A DNA stretch of 64,000 nt from Rhizobacter sp. SG703 (GTDB lineage: Bacteria; Pseudomonadota; Gammaproteobacteria; Burkholderiales; Burkholderiaceae_C), in NCBI RefSeq assembly GCF_012275445.1, contig NZ_JAAZQK010000013.1, forward strand, positions 124,001 through 188,000, written 5' to 3'. A program made the translations under genes and the position numbers. How positions within the stretch are numbered: the stretch's first letter is position 1; each line of letters begins with the position of its first letter. Below, piece by piece: positions 8,679-26,633 of the stretch. The notes under the pieces are model-generated. The model ran no database searches, was not told the origin of the DNA, and saw nothing but the letters and a program-made list of their open reading frames with translations.

Positions 8679-10765
8679 CCGCGACCCGCTGGTGGCCGCG
8701 CTGGCCCGGCTGGCGCCACCTGCCGCGCGAGACGCGCGACACGCTGTTCCTGCTGCTGGTGATCGCCTGGACCGTGCTGCCGCACCTGCTGCACCTGCCG
8801 CCGTGGTGCGCCGCGCTGACCGGCGGCGTGCTGCTGTGGCGCGGCCGCCTGGCGCTGACCGGCAGCGCGCTGCCCGGCCGCTGGGTGCGCATCGGGCTGC
8901 TGGCGCTGGCGATCGGGCTGACGCTGCTGTCGTTCCGCTCGCTGCTCGGCAAGGAGCCGGGCATCACGCTCGCGGTGGTGCTGATGTCGATGAAGACGCT
9001 CGAGCTGCGCGCCCGGCGCGATGCCTTCGTGGTGTTCTTCCTCGGTTTCTTCCTGGTGCTGACGCACTTCCTGTATTCGCAGTCGCTGCCGGTAGCGGCC
9101 GCGATGCTGCTGTCGGTGTGGGGGCTGCTGACCGCGCTGGTGCTCGCGCACATGCCGGTCGGGCAGCCGCAGCTGCGCAAGGCGGCACGGCTCGCGCTGC
9201 GCAGCGCGGCGCTCGGCGCGCCGGTGATGGTGCTGTTGTTCGTGATGTTCCCGCGCCTCGGGCCGCTGTGGGGCGTGCCGCAGGACGGCCTGTCGACGAC
9301 CGGCCTGTCGAACAGCATGCGCATGGGCTCGGTCGCCGAGGTCGCGAGCGACGACAGCGTCGCGATGCGCATCCGCTTCCTCGGGCCGGTGCCGCCGCCG
9401 CAGGCCATGTACTTCCGCGGCCCGGTGCTCGGGCGCTACGACGGCGAGGAATGGCAGCCGGTGTTCCGTTCCGAGTTCGCACCGCCGCTGCGCGCCGCGC
9501 TGCGCACCGATGGCCCGGAATACCGCTACGAAGTGACGCTCGAACCGCTGCGGCTGCCGCTGCTGCCGCTGCTGGAGGCCACCTCCGAGGTCGATCCGAT
9601 CGAGAACCTGCCGGTGTCGCGCCGCGACGACCTGTCGTGGCGCACGCAGCGGCCGGTCACCGAGCGGCTGCGCTTCAACGCGCTTGCGCACACGCGCTTC
9701 CAGCACGGGCCGACCCAGCGCAGCGCCGAGCTGCGCGAGTTCGTGCAGCTGCCCACCGGCTACAACCCGCGCACCCTCGCGTGGGCCACGCAGCTGCTGC
9801 AGCGGCCCGAGTTCGCGAAGGCCGACTCGGGCACGCTCGCCCGCGCGGTGCTGCAGCACATCGCCAGCGCCGGCTTCGGCTACACGCTGGCGCCGGGCGT
9901 GTACGGCGAGACCGATCCGCGCACCGCGGTCGACGAATTCTGGCTCGACCGCAAGCTGGGTTTCTGCGAGCACTTCGCCGCCGCGTTCGTGATCGTGATG
10001 CGGGCGATGGACGTGCCGGCGCGGGTCGTCACCGGCTACCAGGGCACCGACCCGGTGCCGGTCGACGGCTACTACCTCGTGCGCCAGAGCTCGGCGCATG
10101 CCTGGGCCGAGTACTGGCAGCAGGGAGTCGGCTGGGTGCGCGCGGACCCGACCGCCGCGGTGGCGCCCGACCGCATCTCGCGCAGCGCCCGTCTCGCGCG
10201 GCAGCCGGGGCTGGTGGCCGGTGCGATCGGCTCCGTCAGCCCGGCGCTGCTGGCGCAACTGCGCGGCGCGTGGGAATCGGTCAACAACCGCTGGAACCAG
10301 TGGGTGCTGAACTACTCGCGCGGCCAGCAGCTCGACCTGCTGAAGAACCTCGGCTTCAGCTCGCCGAGCTGGGAGGACCTGGCGCTGCTGTTGATCGGCA
10401 CCCTCAGCACGCTGGCGCTGCTGGGCGCCGGCTGGGCCTGGTGGGACCGGCACCGGCAGGATCCATGGCAACGGCAGGCGCGGCAGTTGCGCGCGGCGCT
10501 GCAGCGGCTGGGGCTGGCCGCGCTGCCGCACGACACGCCGCGGGCGCTCGCGGCGCAGGTCGACGCGCGCTTCGGCCCGCGCGGCGCGCCGCTGGCGGCG
10601 CTGCTGCTGGGGCTCGATGCGCAGCGCTACGGCCGCAGTGCGATCGAGCGGCCGTCGACGCCCTGGCTGCGCGCGGTGCAGGCGCAGGTGCGTGCGCTGC
10701 AGGCGGTGTTGAAGGACATGGGAAAGGACGCGGGGAAGGACACGTTCGCGAATGCCCCGAGATGA
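8675..10765 (+). CDS. tgpA: DUF3488/transglutaminase-like membrane protein (TgpA type)
   Basis: A 696-residue protein of the TgpA family: about six N-terminal transmembrane helices (residues 20-190), a periplasmic transglutaminase-like domain, one helix near 570-590 and a cytoplasmic C-terminal domain. The catalytic triad can be placed at Cys431 (LGFCEHFA), His475 (SAHAWAEY) and Asp491 (VRADPTAA). In Pseudomonas aeruginosa TgpA is essential, and a role in the cell envelope has been proposed. The ATG at 8675 overlaps the DUF58 stop, which fixes the start; the longer open frame upstream is antisense-like noise over DUF58. Substrate unknown. Confidence 0.92.
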   Translation: MTATRWWPRWPGWRHLPRETRDTLFLLLVIAWTVLPHLLHLPPWCAALTGGVLLWRGRLALTGSALPGRWVRIGLLALAIGLTLLSFRSLLGKEPGITLAVVLMSMKTLELRARRDAFVVFFLGFFLVLTHFLYSQSLPVAAAMLLSVWGLLTALVLAHMPVGQPQLRKAARLALRSAALGAPVMVLLFVMFPRLGPLWGVPQDGLSTTGLSNSMRMGSVAEVASDDSVAMRIRFLGPVPPPQAMYFRGPVLGRYDGEEWQPVFRSEFAPPLRAALRTDGPEYRYEVTLEPLRLPLLPLLEATSEVDPIENLPVSRRDDLSWRTQRPVTERLRFNALAHTRFQHGPTQRSAELREFVQLPTGYNPRTLAWATQLLQRPEFAKADSGTLARAVLQHIASAGFGYTLAPGVYGETDPRTAVDEFWLDRKLGFCEHFAAAFVIVMRAMDVPARVVTGYQGTDPVPVDGYYLVRQSSAHAWAEYWQQGVGWVRADPTAAVAPDRISRSARLARQPGLVAGAIGSVSPALLAQLRGAWESVNNRWNQWVLNYSRGQQLDLLKNLGFSSPSWEDLALLLIGTLSTLALLGAGWAWWDRHRQDPWQRQARQLRAALQRLGLAALPHDTPRALAAQVDARFGPRGAPLAALLLGLDAQRYGRSAIERPSTPWLRAVQAQVRALQAVLKDMGKDAGKDTFANAPR

Positions 10766-10795
10766 CGGGGCTGCGCCGACGCCGATAATTTGCCG

Positions 10796-11866
10796 ATGCC
10801 CCCTCGTTTCCGCCCATTGCTTCCCGCGCTGCTCGCTGTGGCATGCCTGCTGGCCGGCGTCGCCGATGCGACGCCGAAGAAGAAACACCCTGCCCCGGTG
10901 CGCGCCGAGGACGCCCCCGACGCGGTGATCTACGGTGGCCGCGACGACGTGATGCGTTTCGGCGCCGAACTCGCCGAGCGGCAGGGGCTGGATGCGGCCT
11001 GGGTGCAGTCGCAGCTGGCCGAATCGCGCTACATCCCGAACGTCGCGAAGTTCATCATGCCGCCGCCGGCCGGCACCGCGAAGAACTGGGCCGCCTACCG
11101 CAGCCGCTTCGTCGAGCCGAAGCGCATCCGCGCCGGCCTCGCGTTCTGGCGCGACAACGAGAAGTGGCTGGCGCGCGCCGAGGAGCTCTATGGCGTGCCG
11201 GCCGAGATCGTCGTCGGCATCGTCGGCGTCGAGACGATCTACGGCCAGCAGATGGGCGGCTTCCGGGTGATCGATGCGCTGGCCACGCTGGCCTTCGATT
11301 TCCCGACCGGCCGGCGCGATCGCAGCGGCTTCTTCCGCGACGAGCTGGAGCAGTACTTCGTGCTGTGCCACAGCGAGGCTGTCGACCCGCTCGCATTGAG
11401 GGGCAGCTATGCCGGCGCGATGGGCATGGGGCAGTTCATGCCGAGCAGCTGGAACCGCTATGCGGTCGACTTCGACGGCGACGGCCGCGTCGACCTGCAC
11501 GCGAGTGGCGCCGACGTGGTCGGCAGCATCGCCCACTACCTGGCCGAGTTCGGCTGGCAGCGCGGCATGCCGACGCACTTCGACGTGGCCGCACCGGTGG
11601 ACGTCGCCGACCGCGCGGCGCTGCTGGTGCCCGACATCGTGCCGAGCTTCACGCCACAGGAGTTCATCGCGCATGGCGCCGCGCTGCCGGCCGCCGCGCG
11701 CGAGTCCGGTGACAAGCTCGCGCTGATCGAGCTGCAGAACGGCGATGCGGCGCCGAGCTATGTGGCCGGCACGCCGAACTTCTATGCGGTGACGCGCTAC
11801 AACTGGTCGAGCTACTACGCGCTGGCGGTGATCGAGCTGGGGCAGGCGGTCAAGGCGATGCGGTAG
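10796..11866 (+). CDS. mltB: Lytic murein transglycosylase B
   Basis: A 356-residue SLT_2-family enzyme that cleaves peptidoglycan glycan strands, forming 1,6-anhydromuramic acid ends. The catalytic Glu sits in VGVETIYGQQMG, and the family blocks DALATLAFDFP and GSYAGAMGMGQFMPSSWNRYAVDFDGDG are intact. An N-terminal signal sequence runs to about residue 23 (LAGVADA). The only cysteine there does not sit in a good lipobox, so a soluble periplasmic form is more likely than the lipoprotein form of E. coli. ATG 10796 is preferred over an in-frame TTG two codons upstream. It follows tgpA by 30 bp. Confidence 0.93.
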   Translation: MPPRFRPLLPALLAVACLLAGVADATPKKKHPAPVRAEDAPDAVIYGGRDDVMRFGAELAERQGLDAAWVQSQLAESRYIPNVAKFIMPPPAGTAKNWAAYRSRFVEPKRIRAGLAFWRDNEKWLARAEELYGVPAEIVVGIVGVETIYGQQMGGFRVIDALATLAFDFPTGRRDRSGFFRDELEQYFVLCHSEAVDPLALRGSYAGAMGMGQFMPSSWNRYAVDFDGDGRVDLHASGADVVGSIAHYLAEFGWQRGMPTHFDVAAPVDVADRAALLVPDIVPSFTPQEFIAHGAALPAAARESGDKLALIELQNGDAAPSYVAGTPNFYAVTRYNWSSYYALAVIELGQAVKAMR

Positions 11867-11869
11867 CCC

Positions 11870-11914
11870 GGATGCCAGTCCGGGATGTGCCGGACGACTC
11901 CCGGATTGGCATCC
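11870..11914. terminator. Bidirectional hairpin between mltB and zipA
   Basis: A 16-bp stem (11870-11885 pairing with 11899-11914, one G-T type mismatch) with a 13-base loop fills the gap between two convergent stop codons. There is no clear T-run on either side, so it is terminator-like by position and structure only. Confidence 0.6.
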
Positions 11915-11917
11915 TGA

Positions 11918-13006
11918 CTACGAGAACAGGCGCCTGGCCGCGGCGGTGCCGGCCGCCAGGTCGTGCGTTTCCAGCGCCTGGTACAGCTGCCCGAGCTCGC
12001 CGCCGATGGCCGCGAAGCCTTCGGGCCGCAGCAGCTGCCCGTTGTCGTCGACGATCGCCGCGTCCATGCCAAGCGACAAGGCCTGCGCGCTCGCCTGCCA
12101 CGCGATGAACGGCTCGGCGCGTGCATCGGTCTGCGGCACGTCGAAGCTCAGCGTCACGTCGCGCACCACCGACTTGTTCGGGTCGTCGGCCAGCGCCGCC
12201 TGCGAATCGAAGCTCAGCGTCAGCACCGGCGGCGCGCCTTCGTCGCTCGCCGGCAGCACCAGCCGACCCGGCACCACACCCGGCACGAAGCCGTGGCGCG
12301 ATGCATGCTGGTGGATGTAGCCGACGCTCCACGCCGCCGAGCGCGCCTGCAGGTGCACCGCGAGCTGCGCATCGTGCTCGCCGGCAAAGCCGTCGAGTTC
12401 GCGCGCCCGCGCCACCGCATCGAGCATGTCGGGGAAATCGGCCATCGCGCCGATCGATTCGGCAAAGGCCTGCAGCTTCTGCACGAATTCGGAGTACTCG
12501 ATCTCGTTGACCGCACCCATCCGGTTGGCCAGTTGCAGCCCGGCCTGGAACTCGCCGTAGCGCTGGCCGGCGGTCGGCGGTTCCCACTCGCCGCTGTCGG
12601 CGTTCAGGCCCTCGATCAGGAACGGCTTGCTGCCGGCACGGCGCGTCGGCGGCAGGTGCGGCAGCACCGATTCGGCGCTGACCGGTGCGTCGAGCGTCAG
12701 CGTCGCGATGGCGTCGATCAGCGCATCGATGCGCACCGTGGTGCGGCGCATCGGCGGCGGCTGCAGCGCGCTGCCGAGGTCGAGGCGCGGCGACGGATCG
12801 TCGCCCACCGGACCCGACGCCGGCTCGCCGAACACCGGCTCGCGCTGCTCGGCCGGTGCCGCTGCAGCAGAGGGACCGCCCGGCGGCGGCAGCGCCTCCA
12901 TCGGCCGCCGCGGCCCGGCCTTGCGGGCCTGCCACGCGCCATGCGCGACCACGCCGGCCAGCACGATGCCGCCAAGCGCGGCCAGCGAGACGGTCAAGGT
13001 GCTCAA
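11918..13006 (-). CDS. zipA: ZipA-like cell division protein
   Basis: A 362-residue protein with one N-terminal membrane segment (residues 4-25), a Pro/Ala/Arg-rich linker to about residue 100, and a C-terminal domain resembling the FtsZ-binding domain of ZipA. In E. coli ZipA anchors FtsZ to the membrane at the division site. Its place just downstream of smc is the typical betaproteobacterial arrangement. The best start is a TTG at 13006 preceded by GAGGGG; it overlaps the stop of a 33-codon ORF. The usual next gene in this cluster, ligA (NAD-dependent DNA ligase), is absent; mltB converges instead. Confidence 0.8.
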   Translation of the reverse strand: MSTLTVSLAALGGIVLAGVVAHGAWQARKAGPRRPMEALPPPGGPSAAAAPAEQREPVFGEPASGPVGDDPSPRLDLGSALQPPPMRRTTVRIDALIDAIATLTLDAPVSAESVLPHLPPTRRAGSKPFLIEGLNADSGEWEPPTAGQRYGEFQAGLQLANRMGAVNEIEYSEFVQKLQAFAESIGAMADFPDMLDAVARARELDGFAGEHDAQLAVHLQARSAAWSVGYIHQHASRHGFVPGVVPGRLVLPASDEGAPPVLTLSFDSQAALADDPNKSVVRDVTLSFDVPQTDARAEPFIAWQASAQALSLGMDAAIVDDNGQLLRPEGFAAIGGELGQLYQALETHDLAAGTAAARRLFS

Positions 13007-13103
13007 TGGAGCCCCTCGTCGAATGGGTACATTCGCCGATCCGCCGAGGGGATGCCGGCCGGCTTGGGAGCGGCCCGGCGCTCGGCCGGCGACGAGTCAG
13101 CCA

Positions 13104-13104
<1 letters not shown>
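13003..13104 (-). CDS. Possible 33-residue ORF between smc and zipA
   Basis: Starting from an ATG that overlaps the smc stop by one base (TGATG), a 33-codon frame ends in a TGA overlapping the TTG start of zipA (TTGA). It fills the whole 97-base gap. The product would be hydrophilic and Pro/Ala/Arg-rich with no recognisable domain. It may be a real small protein, or only a coupling leader that carries ribosomes from smc to the weak TTG start of zipA. Nothing beyond position and overlaps supports it. Confidence 0.35.
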
Positions 13105-16619
<3,515 letters not shown>

Positions 16620-16715
16620 GGAGAGCAGTCCCGGCGGGTCGCGGCGGGGGTGCCGCGAGGCGCCTAAGTCATTGATTTATTTGGGGAATTCCACGCGTAC
16701 GCGGATTTCTGGCGA

Positions 16716-16737
16716 GGCGCGATGATACCATCGCGCC
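16716..16737. other. Perfect 9-bp hairpin in the smc/queF divergent region
   Basis: GGCGCGATG and CATCGCGCC flank a 4-base loop (ATAC), 46 bases before the queF ATG. A 10-bp palindrome, CGCGTACGCG, lies just upstream at 16694-16703. The site could be a 5'-UTR structure of queF or a protein-binding site between the divergent genes. It does not resemble a preQ1 riboswitch. Confidence 0.4.
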
Positions 16738-16782
16738 CTGTTGCGGCAGCCTGCCGAAACCCTCTCAAAACGTGACGCTCCC

Positions 16783-17292
16783 ATGGCCAAGTTGTCCAAG
16801 TCGCCCTCGACCAAGTTGTCTTCGAAAGTCCCGCTCCCGAGCACGCCGTTGCGCATGCGCGAGGCGCCGGCCAAGCCGCCGTCGATGCCGAGCAAGCAGC
16901 TCGACGTGTTCCCGAACCCGAGCCCGAAGCGCGACTACGCGATCCAGTTCCAGGTGCCCGAGTTCACCTGCCACTGCCCGCTGACCGGCCAGCCGGATTT
17001 CGCGCACTTCACGATCGACATGATCGCGGACCAGCTGTGCGTCGAGCTGAAGAGCCTGAAGATGTACATGTGGAGCTTCCGCAACGAAGGCGCGTTCCAC
17101 GAGAAGGTCACGAACGACATCCTCGACGACATCGTGAAGGCCACCGACCCGCGCTTCATCCGCATCACGGCGAAGTGGTACGTGCGCGGCGGGATCTACA
17201 CGAACGTGGTGGCCGAGCACCGCAAGAAGGGCTGGAAGCCGCAGCCGGTGGTTCAGATGCCGGCGCATGGTGTGGCTACTGGGTTGGCTTGA
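16783..17292 (+). CDS. queF: NADPH-dependent 7-cyano-7-deazaguanine reductase
   Basis: A 169-residue type I (single-domain, YkvM-like) QueF. This enzyme reduces preQ0 to preQ1 in queuosine synthesis for tRNA wobble modification. The catalytic Cys is in [17 protein letters not shown], and the QueF NADPH-binding motif is [20 protein letters not shown]. The start at 16783 follows the smc/queF gap; about 40 residues of Ser/Pro/Lys-rich N-terminal extension precede the fold. The gene stands alone, with no other queuosine gene in the window. Confidence 0.93.
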   Translation: MAKLSKSPSTKLSSKVPLPSTPLRMREAPAKPPSMPSKQLDVFPNPSPKRDYAIQFQVPEFTCHCPLTGQPDFAHFTIDMIADQLCVELKSLKMYMWSFRNEGAFHEKVTNDILDDIVKATDPRFIRITAKWYVRGGIYTNVVAEHRKKGWKPQPVVQMPAHGVATGLA

Positions 17293-17343
17293 TCGGCGTC
17301 GGTCACTTCAATCTTTCCCCTCCACCCCAAGACAGCGGTGCCG

Positions 17344-17594
17344 GCAAAGGCGCGGGTGGGGAGGGCGTGGCGCGCCAATCGGGACGGGGCGCCGGAGCTG
17401 GCTGGTTTCATGGCCCCGCGCGCAGCGCGTTCGTGAACTGACTGCCGCCGACTGTTTGACCACAGCGAGCGAAGCGAGCGGAGGGAGTTTCGGCGACGGG
17501 CCATGAAGCCAGCCAGCGGAGGGAAGTCCTCGGCCCCCGAGGGCCGAGGACCGTCCCGTCCGGCGCGCCACGCCCTCCCCACCCGCGCCTTTGC
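17344..17594. repeat. 251-bp composite palindromic element between queF and dapC
   Basis: This covers most of the 325-base gene-free gap 17293-17617. The two ends (17344-17376 and 17562-17594) are perfect 33-bp inverted repeats. Inside, 17397-17416 and 17498-17517 are inverted copies matching 19 of 20, and 17379-17386 pairs with 17551-17558. The right half also holds its own 11-bp hairpin (17526-17536 with 17541-17551). The centre (17417-17497) has no arms and no convincing ORF. It resembles a non-coding palindromic mobile or REP/BIME-like element; no transposase or target duplication is visible. The right arm ends 23 bases before the dapC start. Confidence 0.75.
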
Positions 17595-17617
17595 AAGCAA
17601 GAACCGATAATCGCCGC

Positions 17618-18808
17618 ATGAATCCGCTGCTCGCCAAGCTCCACCCCTACCCTTTCGAGCGCCTGCGCGCCCTCACCCGCGACATCACCCCCAACCCGGC
17701 CTTCAAGCCCATCAGCCTCGGCATCGGCGAACCGCGCCACGCCACCCCGCAGCTGGTCCTCGACGCCTTGTCGGCCCACTTCGACGGCCTCGCCAGCTAC
17801 CCCGCCACCGCCGGCGACATCGCGCTGCGCCAGGCCTGCGCCGACTGGGTCGCTCGCCGCTACGGCGTCACGCTCGACGCCGCCACGCAGGTGCTGCCGG
17901 TCAACGGATCGCGCGAGGCGCTGTTCGCGCTGGCGCAGACCCTCGTCGACCCGACCCGCCCCGGCGCCACCGTCGTCTGCCCGAATCCGTTCTATCAGAT
18001 CTACGAGGGCGCCGCGCTGCTGGCCGGCGCGCAGACCTTCTTCGCCAACAGCGACCCGGCGCGCAATTTCGCGGCCGACTGGGCCCAGGTGCCCGACGAG
18101 GTCTGGGCGCGCACGCAGCTGCTCTACGTCTGCTCGCCCGGCAACCCGACCGGCGCGGTGATGCCGCTCGACGAATGGAAGCGGCTGTTCGCGCTGAGCG
18201 AGCGCTTCGGCTTCGTGATCGCGTCCGACGAGTGCTATTCCGAGATCTACTTCCGCGAAGACCCGCCGCTCGGCGCGCTCGACGCCGCGCGGCAGCTCGG
18301 CCGGCACGACTTCCGCAACCTCGTCGTGTTCACCAGCCTGTCCAAGCGCTCCAACGTGCCGGGCATGCGCTCCGGCTTCGTGGCCGGCGACGCGGCCGTG
18401 CTGAAGCAGTTCCTGCTGTACCGCACCTACCACGGCAGCGCGATGAGCCCGATGGTGCAGCAGGCCAGCATCGCCGCCTGGCGCGATGAGGCCCACGTGG
18501 TCGACAACCGCGAGCAGTACCGCCGCAAGTTCGCGCAGGTCACGCCGCTGCTGGCCGAGGTGCTCGACGTGCGCCTGCCCGACGCCGGCTTCTACCTGTG
18601 GGCCGCCGTGCCCGGCGGCGACGACGTTGCCTTCGCCCGCGGGCTGCTGGCTCAATACAATGTCGCGGTGCTGCCGGGCAGCCTGCTGGCACGCGAAGCG
18701 CAGGGCCTGAACCCGGGCGCGGGCCGCATCCGGCTGGCCCTGGTGGCCGAGGTCGCCGAATGCCTCGAAGCCGCCGGGCGCATCGTTTCCTTCGTCAAAT
18801 CCTTGTGA
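17618..18808 (+). CDS. dapC: Succinyldiaminopimelate aminotransferase
   Basis: A 396-residue class I/II PLP aminotransferase. It converts N-succinyl-2-amino-6-ketopimelate to N-succinyl-LL-diaminopimelate in lysine and peptidoglycan precursor synthesis. The PLP lysine is in [16 protein letters not shown], with [10 protein letters not shown] and [10 protein letters not shown] upstream as expected. The start at 17618 gives the typical N-terminus ([16 protein letters not shown]); a TTG further upstream lies in the repeat element and is unlikely. dapD follows after 14 bp and dapE two genes later, which supports DapC over a general aminotransferase. Confidence 0.93.
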   Translation: MNPLLAKLHPYPFERLRALTRDITPNPAFKPISLGIGEPRHATPQLVLDALSAHFDGLASYPATAGDIALRQACADWVARRYGVTLDAATQVLPVNGSREALFALAQTLVDPTRPGATVVCPNPFYQIYEGAALLAGAQTFFANSDPARNFAADWAQVPDEVWARTQLLYVCSPGNPTGAVMPLDEWKRLFALSERFGFVIASDECYSEIYFREDPPLGALDAARQLGRHDFRNLVVFTSLSKRSNVPGMRSGFVAGDAAVLKQFLLYRTYHGSAMSPMVQQASIAAWRDEAHVVDNREQYRRKFAQVTPLLAEVLDVRLPDAGFYLWAAVPGGDDVAFARGLLAQYNVAVLPGSLLAREAQGLNPGAGRIRLALVAEVAECLEAAGRIVSFVKSL

Positions 18809-18822
18809 TTCCGAGAACCCCC

Positions 18823-19647
18823 ATGAGCCAACAGCAACTGCAAAGCGTCATCGACCTCGCCTGGGAAGGCCGCGCCCAGATCACCGCCGTCAATTCGCCG
18901 GAAGTGCGCGAGGCGGTCGAATCGGTGATCGCCGACCTGAACAAGGGCCGCATCCGCGTCGCCGAGCGCGAGGCCGTCGGCCAGTGGAAGGTCAACCAGT
19001 GGGTCAAGAAGGCGGTGCTGCTGTCGTTCCGCCTGAACGACAACCAGCTGATGCATGCCGGCGAACTCACCTTCTTCGACAAGGTCAAGACCAAGTTCTC
19101 GCACATCAGCGACGAAGAAGTGCGCGCCGCCGGCGTGCGCGTGGTGCCGCCGGCCGTCGCGCGCCACGGCAGCTACCTCGCGAAGAACGTCATCCTGATG
19201 CCGTCGTACGTCAACATCGGCGCCTATGTCGACGAAGGCACGATGGTCGACACCTGGGCCACCGTCGGCTCGTGCGCGCAGATCGGCAAGAACGTGCACC
19301 TGTCGGGCGGCGTGGGCATCGGCGGCGTGCTGGAACCGCTGCAGGCCAACCCGACCATCATCGAGGACAACTGCTTCATCGGCGCCCGCTCCGAAGTGGT
19401 CGAAGGCGTCATCGTCGAGGAGAACTCGGTGATCTCGATGGGCGTCTACATCGGCCAGAGCACCAAGATCTACGACCGCGCCACCGGCGAGGTCAGCTAC
19501 GGCCGCATCCCCGCCGGCTCGGTGGTGGTCAGCGGCAACCTGCCGAGCGCCGACGGCAAGTACAGCCTGTACTGCGCCGTCATCGTCAAGCGCGTGGATG
19601 CGCAAACCCGCGCGAAAACCAGCATCAACGAACTGTTGCGCGCCTGA
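18823..19647 (+). CDS. dapD: Tetrahydrodipicolinate N-succinyltransferase
   Basis: A 274-residue enzyme that transfers succinyl from succinyl-CoA to tetrahydrodipicolinate, the step before DapC. It has the DapD N-terminal helical domain and a left-handed beta-helix made of hexapeptide repeats (for example around 125-220: [30 protein letters not shown]). The length equals that of E. coli DapD (274). It shares a transcript with dapC. Confidence 0.97.
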   Translation: MSQQQLQSVIDLAWEGRAQITAVNSPEVREAVESVIADLNKGRIRVAEREAVGQWKVNQWVKKAVLLSFRLNDNQLMHAGELTFFDKVKTKFSHISDEEVRAAGVRVVPPAVARHGSYLAKNVILMPSYVNIGAYVDEGTMVDTWATVGSCAQIGKNVHLSGGVGIGGVLEPLQANPTIIEDNCFIGARSEVVEGVIVEENSVISMGVYIGQSTKIYDRATGEVSYGRIPAGSVVVSGNLPSADGKYSLYCAVIVKRVDAQTRAKTSINELLRA

Positions 19648-19717
19648 CCCGCGAACCCGCCGGCCGGCGTGCCATGATGCTTTCCTCCGTTCAACAATGT
19701 CCCGAAAGGACACAGCG

Positions 19718-22943
<3,226 letters not shown>

Positions 22944-22948
22944 GCGCC

Positions 22949-24205
22949 TCAGGCGGCCACGGACGTTGCCTGCAACGCGCGTTCGAAATCCGCGCGCAGA
23001 TCCTCATGGTCTTCAATCCCCACCGACACGCGGATCAGCGAATCCGCGATGCCCATCGCCTGCCGCCGCTGCGCGCCCATCTCCCAGAAGATGGTGTGCG
23101 CGACGGGGATCGCGAGCGTGCGGTTGTCGCCCAGGTGGCTGGACTTGATGACCACGGCGAGCGCGTCGAGGAAGGCCAGGCAGTCGCGCGCATCGTCGAG
23201 CTCGAAGCTCATCAGCGCGCCGCCCGCCTTGAACCAGCGCTTCGCGTTGGCGTGCTGCGGGTGCGTCTCGAGCCCGGGGTGGTTGACCCGCTTGACGCCC
23301 GGCTGCGCGGCCAGCCAGGTGGCCAGGCGCAGCGCGTTGTCGCAGGCGCGGTCCATGCGCAGCGCGAGCGTCTCGGCGCCGGTGGCGATGCGGTGCGCCG
23401 CATCGGCCGCGAGCGTCGCGCCGATGTCGCGCAGCCCGCGCTTGCGGATCTGCAGCAGGCCCCAGCCGCGCGGTTCGCCCTTCTTGTACGGCTCGGCGAT
23501 GTTGGCGAAGCGGCTCCAGTCGAACACGCCGGTGTCGGTGACCGCGCCGCCCAGCGCGTTGCCGTGGCCGCCGATCGACTTGGTCAGCGAATTGACGACC
23601 AGCCCCGCGCCCACCGTCTTCGGGCGGAACAGGTAGGGCGTCGTCATCGTGTTGTCGACCACGTACAGCAGCCCGCGCTCGCTGCACAGCCGGCCGATGG
23701 CTTCCAGGTCGGCGACCTGCGTGCCGGGGTTCGCGATGGTCTCGACGAACACCAGCCGCGTGCGCGGCGTGATCGCGCGTTCGACGTCGGCCGCATCGGT
23801 CGCGTCGACCAGCGTCAGCCCGCAGCCCAGGCCTTCGAGCGTGTTCAGCAGGCTGGCGGTGTTGCCGAACAGGAAGCGGCTCGCGACGATGTGGTCGTCG
23901 CGCTTCAGCAGCGCCAACATCAACGACGCAATGGCCGCCATGCCGGTCGCGAAGCTGACCGTGCCGACGCCGTCTTCCAGCAGCGTCAGCTTGGTCTCCA
24001 GCGCCACGTTGGTCGGATTGCCCTGGCGCGCGTAGACATGCCCGCTGCGTTCGCCCTTGAAAACCGACACCAGTTCACGCGCCGTGTCGTAGCCGAAGGC
24101 CGACGACGGATGCAGCGGCTTGTGCGTGGCACCATGCTCGACGCCGCCGCGGCGATCCGCGTGCAGCAGCCGGGTGGTCAGGCCCTCGGTGGCTTTCTTC
24201 TCCAT
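22949..24205 (-). CDS. Cystathionine gamma-synthase family PLP enzyme
   Basis: A 418-residue Cys/Met metabolism PLP-dependent enzyme. The YARQGNPTN block, the SFATGMAAI block and the PLP lysine in VVNSLTKSIGGHGNALGG are clear. Members include cystathionine gamma-synthase, cystathionine lyases, O-acetyl/O-succinylhomoserine sulfhydrylases and methionine gamma-lyase, and sequence alone does not separate them here. The long substrate-loop region (FANIAEPYKKGEPRGWG) is nearer to sulfhydrylase-like members. Only 26 bases separate its start from the divergent yheS start, so the promoters must overlap coding sequence. No SAM riboswitch was seen. Confidence 0.87.
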   Translation of the reverse strand: MEKKATEGLTTRLLHADRRGGVEHGATHKPLHPSSAFGYDTARELVSVFKGERSGHVYARQGNPTNVALETKLTLLEDGVGTVSFATGMAAIASLMLALLKRDDHIVASRFLFGNTASLLNTLEGLGCGLTLVDATDAADVERAITPRTRLVFVETIANPGTQVADLEAIGRLCSERGLLYVVDNTMTTPYLFRPKTVGAGLVVNSLTKSIGGHGNALGGAVTDTGVFDWSRFANIAEPYKKGEPRGWGLLQIRKRGLRDIGATLAADAAHRIATGAETLALRMDRACDNALRLATWLAAQPGVKRVNHPGLETHPQHANAKRWFKAGGALMSFELDDARDCLAFLDALAVVIKSSHLGDNRTLAIPVAHTIFWEMGAQRRQAMGIADSLIRVSVGIEDHEDLRADFERALQATSVAA

Positions 24206-24231
24206 GCTTTTTTCCCGTTGGTGAGTTACCC

Positions 24232-26187
<1,956 letters not shown>

Positions 26188-26259
26188 GCTTCGCGCCGCC
26201 GCACGCGGCTTCCGGTCGCCGGCGCGAACGACGGGGCTCGCCGCCTATCGTCCGTTCCC

Positions 26260-26625
26260 ATGATGGCCCTCCAGAAAGCGCAGACAGGCGACCGGTCCGG
26301 CAGCAACGCCGGGCAGCGCAACGGCAGTGCGCGCGTCGCCGAGCCGACCGCCCCGCCGACGGTGAACCCGGCCTTGCTCGGGCGCTTTCGCGCGCTGATC
26401 GACGAGGTGACCGACGAGCTGATGCAGGGCCACAGCGGCGACCGCAACAGCTTTCGCGCCGATGCGATCACGCTGCTGATGGCGACGACGAAGGAAGTCG
26501 ACGGACCGGCCGACGGCGTCGAGAGCCCGCTGAGCTACCTGCTGCGCGAGGAGCAGCAGAAGGCCTCGGCGCTGCTCGGCCAGCCGGCCGAATCCGACCA
26601 CACGCTCATGTTCATGAAGGTCTGA
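26260..26625 (+). CDS. Hypothetical protein
   Basis: A 121-residue hydrophilic protein I do not recognise. The first 40 residues are Ser/Gly/Pro-rich and probably disordered; residues 45-110 look alpha-helical (LLGRFRALIDEVTDELMQG, AITLLMATTKEV). No signal peptide, cysteines or metal motif. Codon composition matches the neighbours. It lies 8 bp before another unknown small gene on the same strand, and the two may be co-transcribed. Confidence 0.6.
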   Translation: MMALQKAQTGDRSGSNAGQRNGSARVAEPTAPPTVNPALLGRFRALIDEVTDELMQGHSGDRNSFRADAITLLMATTKEVDGPADGVESPLSYLLREEQQKASALLGQPAESDHTLMFMKV

Positions 26626-26633
26626 GGCCCGCG

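Noticed and set aside
16738-16782. preQ1 riboswitch before queF
   Set aside because: The 5' region lacks the A-rich tail and pseudoknot pattern of preQ1 classes I and II.
24206-24231. SAM riboswitch or attenuator before the Cys/Met enzyme gene
   Set aside because: Only 26 bases lie between the divergent starts; there is no room for a riboswitch.
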